From assembly GCA_029990175.1 (NCBI GenBank), contig JARKIP010000035.1:38702001-38766000 (forward strand): DNA of 64,000 nt, read 5' to 3'. A program made the translations under genes and the position numbers. Below, piece after piece: positions 33,291 through 45,050 of this stretch; position 1 is the stretch's first letter, and every line of letters starts with the position of its first letter. This DNA is from Petunia secreta (Eukaryota; Streptophyta; Magnoliopsida; Solanales; Solanaceae). The notes below the pieces were generated by a model that was not told where the DNA came from, made no database searches, and was given only the letters and a program-made list of their open reading frames with translations.

Positions 33291-34525
33291 AACATGCCCC
33301 TGATGGCGTGCTGATGCTGAGCAAGCAACTGGTGATCTAGCTGGCTGGGCTGTACAACTGCCACCCCTAGGCGGGCAACCTTTCATGAAATAGCTGCCTC
33401 GCGACAAATATAACAAGTATCAACTCCTAACTGACATGGACCAAAGTGGCGTCTACCACAATCCGAACATCTGGGATATGTCTGATTGGCCGGTATAGAA
33501 GTACCACGACACTTTAATCTTGAAGTCAGTGATGTGTGACTAGATCTGGACTAAGGAGGTCTATCAGATCTAAAGCCACGAGACTATGTAGGTATACTAG
33601 CTGGTGGTTGTCTAACACTCTGCTATCTACTCGCTCCAGACGTCTCTCCAAACGAACCAGAAAATCTGCCCCTCTTGTCTAGCACTTTATCCCTGTCGGC
33701 TCTATTTCTGCTTCCTCTCCTCAAGTAACAAAGCAAATGCCTGAATGTTATGTTCATACATGACTGCATAGCAACTGTCATACGCTCGTTCACTAGGTGT
33801 GGAGCTAGTCCCACTATATACCTGTGAATTCTATCCTCCATACTCACTACCACCGTAAGGGCAAACCATGCTAAAGAACTAAAGCAATAATTATACTCTT
33901 CTACACTCAAACTTCCCTGTCTCAAGGTCAGGAACTGATTAGCACGGGCTCCCTATGTCTCTATAGGCATATACTGATAAAGGAAGGTATCTGAGAATTC
34001 CTTCCAAGTCGTGGGAGTAGCATCAGGCCGTCTAGATAGCTCCCATGTCTGGTATCACCCTGCTGCTAGGTTATGCAATCTGAATGCAGCCAACTCTACT
34101 AACTCTGTGTCTGACACGTGCATAACCCTCAACACTCTAGCTATCCTCAATAGAAAATCCTGAGGGTCTTCTCCTGTACGGGATCCGGTAAAGACTGTAG
34201 GCTCTAGCCTGATAAAATCATTGATCCTGGATCCAACATCTCCCTGGGCATCTGCACGGTGTTGTCTAGTCTGAGCAACTACAACACTAGTCGATAATCT
34301 GATGGCATCCCTCATTTCCTGCCCCTGACTATCAGGCTAAGAAGGTGGAGGTATAGTAGCTGCAGTACCTCTAATATCACCCTGAACTGATAGGATCTGT
34401 GAGGCCTCGGATGGAGCCTCAGGTCTGGACTCCTCACTCTCATCCACCTTAGGTGGCACTCTACTAATACCCTGGCCGGCAATAACCTTGCCCTTCTGGG
34501 CAGCTGTTAGTTTCTTTGGCGGCAT
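33291..34525 (-). pseudogene. Element D gag, broken, fused by deletion to pol
   Basis: The ATG at 34523-34525 starts MPPKKLTAAQKGK, as in element E. The gag core has DFIRLEPTVFTGSRTGEDPQ and then GSLSVEEYNY (33900). A zinc-knuckle region near 33430 keeps CYIC but not the rest. In-frame stops occur at about 34337 and 34055, plus a TAG at 33623-33625 that is also present in element E. Compared with E, about 730 bp are missing at 33275-33290, between GGTGCC words. This removes the gag tail, the protease and the linker. Confidence 0.9.
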
Positions 34526-34713
34526 CGCTTTGCTGAAATTACTATTGTTAGAGGGCTGAATTCTATAATCATGGCTCTATCGCACGATCTAGAGAAGAAA
34601 GAAAGACAACTGTCCTGAAGTGCCTTGTAGCCTCCTGTTCAAAAGTATGGCGCGCAACATACTACTAAACAAGACTCTACTAGACACGGCCTGTAGACAC
34701 CCTAGGACTGAAC

Positions 34714-34726
34714 GGCTCTGATACCA
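34714..34726 (-). promoter_or_regulatory. Primer binding site of element D (initiator tRNA-Met)
   Basis: On the minus strand TGGTATCAGAGCC, four bases from the 5' LTR. Confidence 0.92.
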
Positions 34727-34730
34727 CTTT

Positions 34731-37279
34731 TGTCACGACCCAACCTAGGGTCACGACGGATGACCAACACTAAGTATCGATCATCATTAATTCTGCTGAT
34801 AATCTGCTAACCATTATAACTGATAAATAGAATAAGCATAAACCTAGCTGATAAGGAGTATGCAATGCAAATAGCTGACAAGGCTAACATAAGCTGACAT
34901 ACATAACATACTGACTGCACCACACAGAGACATATCTACAGGCCTCTAAGAGTGATGAACTGAATATACAAAGGACGAGATAAGACCCCGCCATACCCAA
35001 GTTGGCTGACTGTACACATACCAAAAGATAAGTAACTCCGGGAGTAAGCGGAGTGACTCCAGTAGCTGATAGATGGCCTACTAACATGGTCCAAGCATTG
35101 ATCTATCTGCACCTGCGCGGTATGAAACGCAGCGCCCCAGAAAAGGGCGTGAGTACGATATGTACCAAGTATGTAAGGCATGGGCATATAATATGTCATA
35201 GCTGAATGAAACTGTAGGCTGGAATATAAATATGTAAACATGAGCTGGAGCATAGCAATATAGCTGGAAATCTGAAGAACGTACTAAACATGATATGAAT
35301 ATAAGCTGAAGTCTAGCTGAATCTGAACCTGAAGACTGAGCTGAACTATACTGATAAATAACTGTAATATGACTGATAGCTGGTTACTAGAAACTGGAAC
35401 TGATAACTGTCAACTGATACTGACGCTAAGAACTGGTGGCTGATAACTGAGAACTGATAACTGTCAACTGAGCTAAAGCTGAGTTGTTATCTGAACTGGT
35501 ACCTGTCTGGTGTTATGGGCTATATCCCCCCAAATCAGGTAACTGAACATCTGAACTAGTACCTGTCTGGCGTTATGGGCTGTATCCCCCCAAATCAGGT
35601 ACTGAAAACCGGAACTAGCCTCATGTATAATCATGCAGTGCATACTGTGGCTATATACGCATATATAACAAACCTGGTGGGTGTTATGGGCTATATCCCC
35701 CCAGCCAGTAATATCTAGTCTCTCTGGTCAGAGTGTGTGAATGACACCCGGTCACACTAGGTGTTTCAACTCCCGCCTGAACCAGAGGGGCTGTATCCCC
35801 CAGACGGGCAGTATCACACGTGACCGGACTGTGTGTCCAATGTCCAGCCTCTATGGGGGACTCCAAATCACACATAACATGATCACAATATAAGCATAAG
35901 CATGTATGAGGCATAACACATGTGGCGACAATATATATGGACTCGAAGGAATGATAAGAAAACTCTGGATGGAATTGTAGACACAACCTGAAACTTAGAA
36001 TTTATCAAACTCTTTGATTTTTATAAAAATTTCGGCAGAATTTCCTCTGAAACTGGATGATCCGTAAAACAGAACCAACACTATACTATACACGGGAATG
36101 GATACCCGGATAAACTGATAACATAAACATGTTAAACGGATAACAAGATGAGACAACTGGATGACATAACAAATCCGCAGATAGAATGTCTGGACAGAAC
36201 TACTGTCCTGACTTTCAACCTAATTTTCAGAGTGTAGATCAAAGTTATAGACTTCATAGCCTCATGAAAGTTTTAGATATATGTCTTAGGGTTCTGGGGA
36301 TTCTTAAATAATCTAAATATCAATTTTGTACAAGGAGTTATGATCAATATACTAATAACTGTCCAAAGATCAAAACAATTTTCCAGATTTTGAAACGTTT
36401 TGTCGTGCTGATTTGGACGTCTTTCACCTTGGATTTTAGTACCAAATTAATTATATACTAGGTTTCCTTAGTACCATACAAGTTTCTCACCATAAATACT
36501 AAGATTAGAACTAAGAAAAGCTTTAAAAGCTAAAAGATACATGCCTTGCCAAAAGAAAGGTTTAGTCTTACATACCTTTGATGTTTCTAGCTTCTAAACT
36601 TCGTTTCCTTTGAATTCCGCACCTTCTAAAGCTTAAACAAGCTATAAAATAGAATTTAGATACTTTACTTAGCTATGAAATAATTCTAAAACTCAAACTA
36701 TAGACGAAATTGAAGGTAGCATAATGTTACCCTAATCGCGTAGAGCGTTTTGACGCAATCCATCTTCCGTTTCGTGTCAAAATTGATGCTGTTTCTTCAA
36801 AATCAAAAAATATGGATTAAAACTGAAGTAAGGTCTGTTTAAGTCGTGGTTTTACTGGAAATTTCGAGAGAGAGAGAGAGAGAAATTTCTCTTTTATAAT
36901 AAAAACATTTCATTTCTAGCCCTCTTTTGCGCTTATGTCCCTTTTTCTGGTCTGACTTCTGACGCTCATATCTTTTTATCTATAAGTTATATGAGAAAAA
37001 CGTTAAAAGTGTTGGAAACTACACTCCATGACCTTCAATTTGGTATATGATATGCCCCCAAAAGACTTCATATAGCACATGAAATTAATTGCTGAAAAAG
37101 CTCCGTTACAAGGCAATTCCTTAGTCGGTTTTTCCGCAACTTAAATCTGATTTTTCCCAAACTTTATATTCAACATATAAACATCATATATGGTCATATT
37201 ATTACTTTAAACTCACTTAAATCATTCTTAATATGATATTATAATGATATACGTCAATTTAGACGTACGGGGTGTAACA
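34731..37279 (-). repeat. 5' LTR of element D
   Basis: 2549 bp, about 99% identical by eye to 27864-30408. The differences are mostly single substitutions plus length changes in C, AG and A runs. Confidence 0.95.
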
Positions 37280-37284
37280 GCTAT
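37280..37284. repeat. Right target-site duplication of element D
   Basis: GCTAT, matching 27859-27863. Confidence 0.92.
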
Positions 37285-38089
37285 GATGATATATTAAGCA
37301 TTTTTTGTGGTGTTATTTTGACAATTGTTCCAGATGGAACAGACAAATTACCCCCATGTTGATATTGTGTTGCTGCTGATTTGAACATTACCATATTAAT
37401 ATTGTTTGCCAAGGAAAAAATATATATACATATATTGAGGCCTAGGGACTGATTTGAACATGATACTACACTTAGGCCAATAACGTTTCGAGACCAAATC
37501 AGTCTCATCCCATTACGTACTTGCTACCCCGTGTCCCTAAAAACAAATAGGCGATGATGACATGTATGAGCTTTATTGCAAAACAAGCAGGCAATGGAGT
37601 AGTGGGATTGGTGCTTGGCAGGGTAACCGGTGGGCCCCTGTGTTTGCAGCCGTATCGACATCCCTAATCTCTACCCGATACACCATACAAACCTGAGCCT
37701 AAGCTTTTATAAAATTCATTTTTTTCCTTTATTTTATTATTACATCTATTATTATCATTATTATTATTTGGCTTATTAATTATAATATTAACTCATTTTC
37801 TATATCCTTGCGAGGTAAATTTGGATGGAAGACGATATTCTAAAAATATTTCGAGTCCAACTTATTATCACATTACTTTTGCCTAGTCATTATTAATTTA
37901 TTTAGCTTACCAATTTAATTTATTTATTTTGCAAGGTCTATTTTGGAAGAAAGCAATTAGTAGAAAAGGACCCTTTATATTATTATTATCATTACTAACA
38001 TTCTTATTATTATTGTTGTTGCTGTTGTTGTTGTTGTTGTTGTTATTATTATTATTATTATCATCATCATCATCATCGTTACTAACATT

Positions 38090-38151
<62 letters not shown>

Positions 38152-38648
38152 TAATATTTTTTTATTTAAATTTATTACTATTGCTAGTATTATTGTTATT
38201 ATTAAGCTAATCAACTTTATCTTTACCTTTTGGTTGAGATTTACCAAAGAAGAAGTCAATTAGTGAATTTGAATCTTTCATTAAATCTTAATTATGTTGT
38301 ACTTAAAATGCAGTCATTTGTCTAGTTTTAAGTAGTTAGTTTATTTGCTTAGCTACTTTTAATTATTTTGAATCTCAATTATTTAGTCCAGCCGGTAACC
38401 ACATTTGGTAGAGCCTGAGAGGTGCCTAACACCTTCCTCTCGGATTAACTGAACCCTTACCTAGAATTTCTGGATCGTAGATTAAATTTCGGAGTTAATT
38501 AATAAAATTGGCTAGAAACAAAGTAGATGCCCTAATACACCTAGTTAAACAATATTTTAGGTGGCGACTCCATGTCTTTACCCGTGTGTTCCAATAAGTC
38601 GAACCCTATTTCGAACTTTACCGGTACGGGGAAAAATAGGTGTCGATA
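37285..38648 (+). repeat. 3' LTR of A2, right part
   Basis: It continues the A1-like sequence (compare 7800-8835): the GGCCTA block, the GTATCGACATCCCTAA block, the microsatellite, GCCGGTAACCACATTTGG, GGTGGCGACTCCA and the AATAGGTGTCGATA end. Confidence 0.78.
37977..38206. repeat. Long compound (ATT)n/(TTG)n/(ATC)n microsatellite
   Basis: About 190-230 bp of nearly pure trinucleotides inside the A2 LTR: an ATT part, a TTG part, an ATC part, then a long ATT run at 38096-38150. The frames read as poly-Leu or poly-Ile ORFs, which are artefacts. Confidence 0.95.
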
Positions 38649-38976
38649 TGCCCAATAGAACAGTGTTCCCCGGTAGAGCTATGAAATCTCCATTAACTGT
38701 TTCAGGAAGAAAGGGGAAGAAGAAGATAAGGGAGAAACTTAATCTTTACAAAGCGGTGGATAAGAAGAGTAAAGACGCAGTGGATGCCTTCTTGGAAAAG
38801 AAGAAAGAGGAAAAGAGTTCACTTCGTCTTGGGTGTGTGGACAAAAATACGCCATCTATTGTTACGGGGATACGAGTCTATCTGCCGAGACTAGACTTAT
38901 CGTACAAGTCACCGGACACTGAGGATCTATGCCCGCTCCTAGAGCCAACTACCGTTCAGGCGGCTTGGTCATAGGG
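38649..38976 (+). other. Unassigned stretch with a 107-codon open frame
   Basis: A frame open through the A2 LTR end runs to 38974. From 38651 it reads as a lysine-rich segment (KKKIREKLNLYKAVDKK) and then a neutral tail. I recognise no family. It may be LTR sequence of element H read by chance, or a captured exon fragment. There is no start context or intron evidence. Confidence 0.3.
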
Positions 38977-39348
38977 CACAGGGTACACATCCCGCCGCCT
39001 AGGGTTTACAGTCTCCTAGTTAGGGTTTAGTATACCACCGCGTTGAATTGTAGGCCCATGGCCTTATTAATACTTGTATTTTACCTTATTTAGGATTGGG
39101 AATCACTACTATAAATACCCTTCCTTATATTGTATTATAAGCAAGTCACACAACACACGATTTGCCATCAAACTCGGCTACTCTCAAGGAATAAGAATTA
39201 TTTCGCTTTCTCTATTATTTCTTGCTTATTTACTTGTCTTTACTTTTATCGTATTTACTTACTTTTATATAGTAATTTAACGTATTTTTTGTGACCTCAT
39301 TCATATTTAATTGTTTAACCTAGACGTACAAATTTTGGTATAAATAGT
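38977..39348 (+). repeat. Probable LTR end of element H
   Basis: It ends right before the primer site and contains a TATA box (CTATAAATACCC at 39110-39121). That is followed by a pyrimidine-rich leader typical of R-U5. The left border cannot be fixed, because no partner LTR is present. Confidence 0.5.
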
Positions 39349-39367
39349 TTGGCACCCACCATGGGGC
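39349..39367 (+). promoter_or_regulatory. Primer binding site of element H
   Basis: TTGGCACCCACCATGGGGC. Tat elements carry TTGGCGCCCACCGTGGGGC here; the two differences are G-to-A changes. The tRNA is not assigned. Confidence 0.65.
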
Positions 39368-39679
39368 CTAGGCAATTGTAGGTATTCAAGGAAAAAAAAA
39401 GGCGCAGTCATGTCAAGCCACAATACATCCATACAACACATCGATAACGAGATCCAATAGATAATCCATGACTCGGTCAGTATGACTGAAATTGAGAACT
39501 ACTATCAAAGATCAAAACTAAGTTATCTGTCATCAAGGTCACAATTGTGCCAGCCTATAGACCTTTATCAAGAAGCACATCCGGCAAATAAAAGACCCTT
39601 CAGCACAAACTTCAGAGGGCCCAGGATCTGAAGCAACGGGACCAAAGCCATCATGGTCTGTGAGGTTCACCAGTAGATA

Positions 39680-42526
39680 GCCAAAAAGCCACACCTCAGC
39701 ACCATCGAGTTTGATAACGGAGTTTTGCATCGAGCCGACCACCCTCACGATGATGCCTTAATAATTACTCTGCAGGTACATGATGCTCGAGTGAAGCATT
39801 TGTTGGTGGATCCCGGCAGTGCAGTCAATATCATTCATTAGAAGGTTGTCTGTCAGATGGAGATACAAAGTCGGGTAATCCCTCGCTTGTATACCATAAA
39901 CAGCTTTAACAGTTCCAGTGAGAAGACTGTGGGAGAAATCCTCCTCCAGGTACACCTCCCAGGAGCAGCACGGTTGACATCTTTCCAACTAATGACATTC
40001 GACCTCTCGTATAACATTATCCTTAGGAGACCCTGGATTCACAAAGTACACACTGTGCCGTCTACACTTCACCAAGTCCTCAAATACCCGACTCCTTGGG
40101 GGTGAAAGAAATTCAGGGGGAACAGAAGCTGTCTAGGAGCTGTTATATGACAATATCGATGCCACTAGGAAAGAGACAAAAATTAGAAGAAGAAACTGGA
40201 CAAGTTGCTTGGGCCCAATCTAGTCACTAGCGTACCCTTAGGACACGGGGTCCATGAGGTGACTAGATTCCACGAACCAACTATCATACCCTCCGACCTG
40301 GAGGAAGAAGATCAGTGGACTAAACCTACAGTTGACGACCTTGATCCAGTAACTTTCGACAAGAAAATTCTAGACAAGAAATTCTACGTGGGGGCCAAGC
40401 TCTCTACCGAAGCAAAATAAGTGTATGCTAACTTCCTGCGCGCTCATTCAAGCGCCTTCGCCTTGACGTACACTGACATGCCAGGAATATCAACTAGCGT
40501 TACCACGTATAACCTAAATGTTGATCCAAAATTCAAGCCAATCAAGCAAAAGAAACGACCGATAAGTCGCGAGAAGTGGTAGGCGGTTCATGAAGAAGCC
40601 AAGAACTTACTCAACAATAGTTCCATTTGCGAGGTTCAATACCCCTACTGGCTATCAAACATCGTAGTAGTTCCCAAGAAGAACGACAAGTAGAGGATGT
40701 GCATCGACTTCATAGATATGAATAAAGCATGCCCAAAGGATTCTTTCCCCTGCCTAACATTGATCAACTCATCGATTCAACAGCAGGGCAGGAGGCCTTG
40801 AGCTTTTTAGAAGCATACTCGGGATAAAATCAGATCCTCATGAATCCAGATGATTAAGAAAAGACTTCTTTCATAAAGGATAGAGAACTTATTGTTATAG
40901 ACTGATGCCTTTTGGATTGAAGAATGCAGGAGTGACTTATGAAAGATTAGTGAACCTGATGTTCAAGGAGCAGATTAGCAAGAACACTGAAGTTTACATC
41001 GACGACATGCTGGACAAGTCAGAATTTGCAAAAGATCGCATTGGCCATCTAGAGATAGCATTTGATATCCTGGACAAGTCTAGAATGAAGCTCAAACCAA
41101 GAGGCGTATCCTCCGGGATGTTCCTTGGGTTCTTTGTTTCTAACGGGGGCATAGAAGCAAACCTGGTGAAGATCGAAGCAATCGAGGAAATACTAGAGGT
41201 CCTAAAAATTAAGTGGAAGTTAAAAGGCTCAATGGTCGAATCGCAGAGCTCAGCCTGTTCATCTCCCGGCCATCAGAGAAGTGTCATCAATTTTTCAATA
41301 TCTTGAAAAAGTATAAAAGCTTTGAGTGGATGGCGCAATGCAGCAAGGCATTAAAAGAGATGAAACAATATCTGCAAAAACCCCGATTGCTTACCAAGCC
41401 ACACGAGGGAGAACTGTTATTACTGTACCTAGCAGTATCCGAAGTTGCCGTTAGCGCTGTCCTAGTACGAGAATAGAAGGGGGTGCAGTCGCCAGTGTAT
41501 TATTTCAGAAAGTTTCAACTAGATGCAGACACAAGGTATCAACATTTAGAAAAGCTCGCACTTGCCTTAATCATGGTAGCGATGAAGCTGCAGTCGTACT
41601 TTCAAAGTCACACCATTGTCGTGGTTTCCTCTTTTCAATTACGGACCGTATTGCATAAACCCAAGTTGTCAGGTAGGTTAGCAAAGTGGGTTGTCGAGCT
41701 CGGCGAGTATGATTTCATTTATCAGCTAAGAACAGCCATCAAGTCACAAGTTCTCGCAAACTTTGTCACCGACTTCAGCACATACTTAATGCAAAAGGCC
41801 GAGGAGGAACACAAGACGATAGAGGGCATTACCCCAAGGGAATGAGTGATCCACACCGATGGTACCTCGAATCTAAAAGGGGTCGGGCTTGGGTTAGTGA
41901 TTGAATCCCCGACAAAGAAGGTGTTCAGGAAAGCTGCCAGCTGCTCCCACATGACGAACAACGAAGCAGAATATGAAGCTGTAATTCAAGCCCTAGAATT
42001 AGCTTACATATTTGGGGCTAGGGAGGTTAGCATCAACTGTGATTCTCAGCTCGTAGTGAACCAGGTGACAAGAGCATACACCGCCAAATACGCCCGCATG
42101 TAAGAGTACCTTGCCAGAGTGGAGAAATATCTCAAGAATTTCAAAAATGGAGGATTAATCAGATACCAAGAGAAAAAAATGCAGAGGCTGGTGCCCTAGC
42201 CAGCCTAGCAGCCACTGCAGAATTAAACGCAGACAGTATGTTTCTACCATTGAATTAGCTTATGCAGATGTCAAGCGCCGCGAAGTCCACACGGTAGGGT
42301 CATCATGGGACTGGCGGCACCCGATTATTGAATATCTCAACAAGGGAACACTCACGGCAGACAGGAACGAGAGCAGAAGGCTAAGAGCTCAAGTGGCTTG
42401 CTACGTCTTGATCAATGGAGAGTTGTACCGGTGAATGTTTAGCAGACCTTTGGCTAAATGTTTGGGTCCTTCTCAGGTGCATTACGCACTCAGAGAAATC
42501 AATGACGGAAAATGCAGAAATCATTC
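39680..42526 (+). pseudogene. Element H pol fragment: protease, reverse transcriptase, two RNase H domains, start of integrase
   Basis: The protease has LLVDPGSAVNIIH (about 39800-39838) followed by a TAG. Next come ILRRPWIHKVHTVPSTLHQ, the linker KKFYVGAKLS, and the reverse transcriptase start (IVVVPKKNDK, then TAG, then RMCIDF, NKACPKDSF). Reverse transcriptase motifs MPFGLKNAGVTYERLVN and YIDDML lie at 40905-41020. The retroviral-type RNase H is at 41480-41760. A second RNase H follows at 41846-42103 with HTDGTSNLKG, MTNNEAEYEA and NCDSQLVVNQV. The integrase start (REINDGKCRNHS) is cut at 42526. A TGA separates the two RNase H domains and many other stops occur. Gag is missing or unrecognisable at 39368-39680. 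Confidence 0.88.
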
Positions 42527-43246
42527 TTGCAAGGAGTAGGGGCTAGCCAAGGGCCTTACAAAATCCTACTCAAATTTAGTTTCTAAGTAATAATGAAATA
42601 GAAAAAGAAACCAACTAGGAAAGAAAATCTTAATAAAATAGGAAAAGAAAACAAATCCTAACTAAACTAGGAAAAGTAAATAATATTCTAAATAAACTTC
42701 GTAAACTAATCCTAATTAATATTGCAATAAAATCCTAATTACTCGCGGAAAATATATTCTTGTTAATTTAGGAAACAAATCCTACTTGAACTATGAAACC
42801 TTGACAGCAACTTGGAGTATACTTCTTGGACATCCTTTGACCATCCCTTAAAATCTTTATGGGTAGAAAATGAGCTCATTTATCGGCCAAAAACGTGACC
42901 CCTCTTAAGTGTTTCTTAGGCTGAAAATTTGGCACCCTTTAGCTCCTTAGTTGGTCCAAAACTGGACTGATTAGGACCCCATTTTATCCACTTCAAATTG
43001 CAGTAACTTTGAATTGAATCTTCATTATCTTGTACCTTGATTTGATAAATAATATTATGATAACACTTGAAGAAAAGATCCTCCTTGGCTTGAACTCTCC
43101 TAAAACTAGACACGTCTTCTTTGTAATTGTATCCAATTAGTTTATTTCAAAATTCGTTTGTTCGAGATCCCATCATAAGCCTTCCAAGAGATTCCAACGC
43201 TTCACCAAAGTATTTTAATAGATTTTTGCTTCCATGCATGCTATCA
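42527..43246 (-). repeat. 3' LTR of element G, truncated
   Basis: It matches 60862-61591: AAGGAGTAGGGGCT at the cut and TGCATGCTATCA at the inner end. It is older than the D pair, since there are visible differences every 10-20 bp. Confidence 0.82.
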
Positions 43247-43260
43247 TTCCCCTCTTCTTG
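43247..43260 (-). promoter_or_regulatory. Polypurine tract of element G
   Basis: On the minus strand CAAGAAGAGGGGAA directly before the LTR. Confidence 0.72.
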
Positions 43261-43285
43261 AATAAATTCATTCTCTATATCAACC

Positions 43286-44317
43286 CTACATAAGAGAAAG
43301 TAATAGAAGTATAAAAGTTATCATAGCCAAATCCAAACAAAATTTCCTTGGTTGGAACAACATTAAGTGGTACCCATAAATCTTACTCTTATTCTTGAAC
43401 TTAGATACTATCGTTAATGACCTTAGATATATCAAAATATCATCATCTTCCAAAATAACAAAGTCACCAATATAAGAAATAAGAATAGAGTTATCACCTC
43501 CAAAAATACATTTAGGAAGTCCAAGAATTCGAATTAACCAATTGTACATACCATACTTGGATTTATTTAATAAAGGAAAAACATCACATTCGAATTAACC
43601 AATTGTACATACCATACTTGGATTTATTTAATAAAGGAAAAACATCACTTTCTATTCTTGAATGAAAAGCTTCCAACTTAGCAATGACTTTCGGAAACAT
43701 AATATCATAAACCTTTAAATAAGGTTCAATATAATCAATAGATTCAATAGCACAAAAATCAGCCACTAAACTTTCGTTTTCCAATATCCAACAAGAATTA
43801 ATTTGTATCCTTTGCCACATTCACTTGCATGACACTTCCTCTATCAAAAGGCTTTTCATCACTTTTCTGCATGAAAACACAAGAACTAGTGCAAGAAAAA
43901 ATAATGGGTTAGGATGCAAACAACAGTTTTCCTCATAGCCAATATGTATATTATCAACAAGTAATGGAGATTTAATAGTCAACAAATCATATTCATTCTC
44001 CACTTGATTTAACCCTTCACCAAAATTATAAATTTCATCATAAGAAACAATAGGTGACAAAAAAATTTCATGTTCTTCTTTGTCAAACAAAGGTGGAGTG
44101 CCATAATAAGAGTCTTTATCAAAATCAATACTTGATCGATGCCAACACAAATAAGATAGAAAGCCACAATCTTCCTAAACTAATGAATCATTAAGACATG
44201 TAGAATGTGCATTATTCCTACTATCACCAACACTCAAAAGAGAAGGATCTTTATCATTGTGGATCACCTGATTAGAAGAATTAGATGACTTGACCTCCAC
44301 ATGATTTTTCAAAGATT
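43286..44317 (-). pseudogene. Unrecognised protein of element G
   Basis: Read on the minus strand. One frame (44150-43584) is interrupted by a single TGA at 43821-43823 just before a Met. A 61-bp tandem duplication at 43527 then shifts the frame, and the last part (43549-43286) follows in the new frame. The product is acidic at first (DSYYGTPPLFDKEEHEIF), then has two longer segments (NESLVADFCAIESIDYIEPYL and MYNWLIRILGLPKCIFGGDNS) and a hydrophobic end (LDLAMITFILLLLSLM). I recognise no gag, protease, polymerase or integrase motif. Upstream, across the insertion of F, the frame is poorly open. It may be a lineage-specific gene of a non-autonomous element or a rapidly evolved gag relative. 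Function unknown. Confidence 0.45.
43527..43648. repeat. Perfect 61-bp tandem duplication
   Basis: ATTCGAATTAACCAATTGTA starts each copy (43527 and 43588), and both end AAAAACATCAC. The copies look identical, so the event is recent compared with the decay around it. 61 is not a multiple of 3, so it shifts the G reading frame. Confidence 0.95.
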
Positions 44318-44322
44318 GGAAG
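44318..44322. repeat. Left target-site duplication of element F (decayed)
   Basis: GGAAG here against GGTAG at 59165-59169; four of five match. Confidence 0.65.
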
Positions 44323-45050
44323 TGGTGCAAGGTAAACTATGGAAGCGATAAAGTAAAGATAAAAGTGAGACGTGGCTCAAACGATTATCTAAGTAGCACC
44401 GAAGAACAATGTTTTGATGCACTCGGGTGATTATCTAAGAATGCCTACACTAAGCAACTATCCTCAAGAGACACTCGGCTCTCAAAAATAGAATGATCGA
44501 TAAGGATTGAGGTTCAACTTAGATTCTACCAATTGAAATTCAAGCAAAGAACAAGGTTTCATTAGAGAGCATTCTCTTGTTTTTGTTTAATGTCAAGACT
44601 AGGTAATGAACATAAAGCCCTAAGGAAGGATTTTATAGTCTCTTTTTACACATAATGAAAGGTCTAAAATACCCCCCCCCCTAAGTGGGTTTAAACATTA
44701 AAGGCCTCATAGGCCTAATTTAGGAATTACACAAGAAACTAGTCCAAAATCACGTCATGGACCGTCAGAGGTAGGCGCTACACCTGGAGGTTGAGGCGCC
44801 CTGCCTCACAGCAACAACAGAGAGTGCAACATTTTTCGGGCGGTCCGCCTCCTAAAAACTCTAGAGAATGGTGGAAATTTCGGGCGGTCCGCCTAGAGCT
44901 GTAACTTCACATGCACTCAAGTGCATGGTCTTTGAATTATCTCCAAAGCCTCCATCTTCCAAGCCCTTCCATACCAAGTGTAGGTGACCATATCTGATCT
45001 CTTTAGCTTTATTTTGAGTGAATCGTCTTGTGGTAGTTTGGCCGGTATCA
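44323..45050 (-). repeat. 3' LTR of element F
   Basis: TGGTGCAAGG...CCGGTATCA. It contains AGGCGCC and GGCGGTCCGCC palindromes at 44765-44900. Its first 190 bp on the minus strand code for the end of pol. Confidence 0.85.

Larger units (their letters stand above)
27864..37279 (-). mobile_element. Tekay/Del-like chromovirus element D, young LTRs but ruined coding region
   Basis: 9416 bp with LTRs of 2545 and 2549 bp that differ at only about 25-30 positions by eye (about 1%). It has an exact 5-bp target duplication, an initiator tRNA-Met primer site and a polypurine tract. The gag-pol carries many stops and lacks the whole protease region. It therefore probably moved with enzymes from another copy. 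Confidence 0.94.
25310..38648 (+). mobile_element. Tat/Ogre-like element A2: 3' UTR and 3' LTR, split by element D
   Basis: Collinear with A1 from its 3' UTR to the LTR end. The LTR ends are better kept here: TGTTGACACCC at 26073 and AGGTGTCGATA at 38648. Element B lies immediately upstream and D is inserted in the LTR. No coding part is present, so the lineage label is tentative. Confidence 0.6.
38649..42526 (+). mobile_element. Remnant of a Tat-clade Ty3/Gypsy element (H) with dual RNase H
   Basis: It comprises an LTR end with TATA box, a primer site of the TGGCRCCCACC type, then a shortened internal region from protease to the start of integrase. The second RNase H is diagnostic of Tat. 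The left side is cut by A2 and the right side ends abruptly at the truncated LTR of element G. Confidence 0.82.

Noticed and set aside
37929..38259. Long ORFs of poly-Leu and poly-Ile on both strands
   Set aside because: They are translations of the trinucleotide microsatellite in the A2 LTR.
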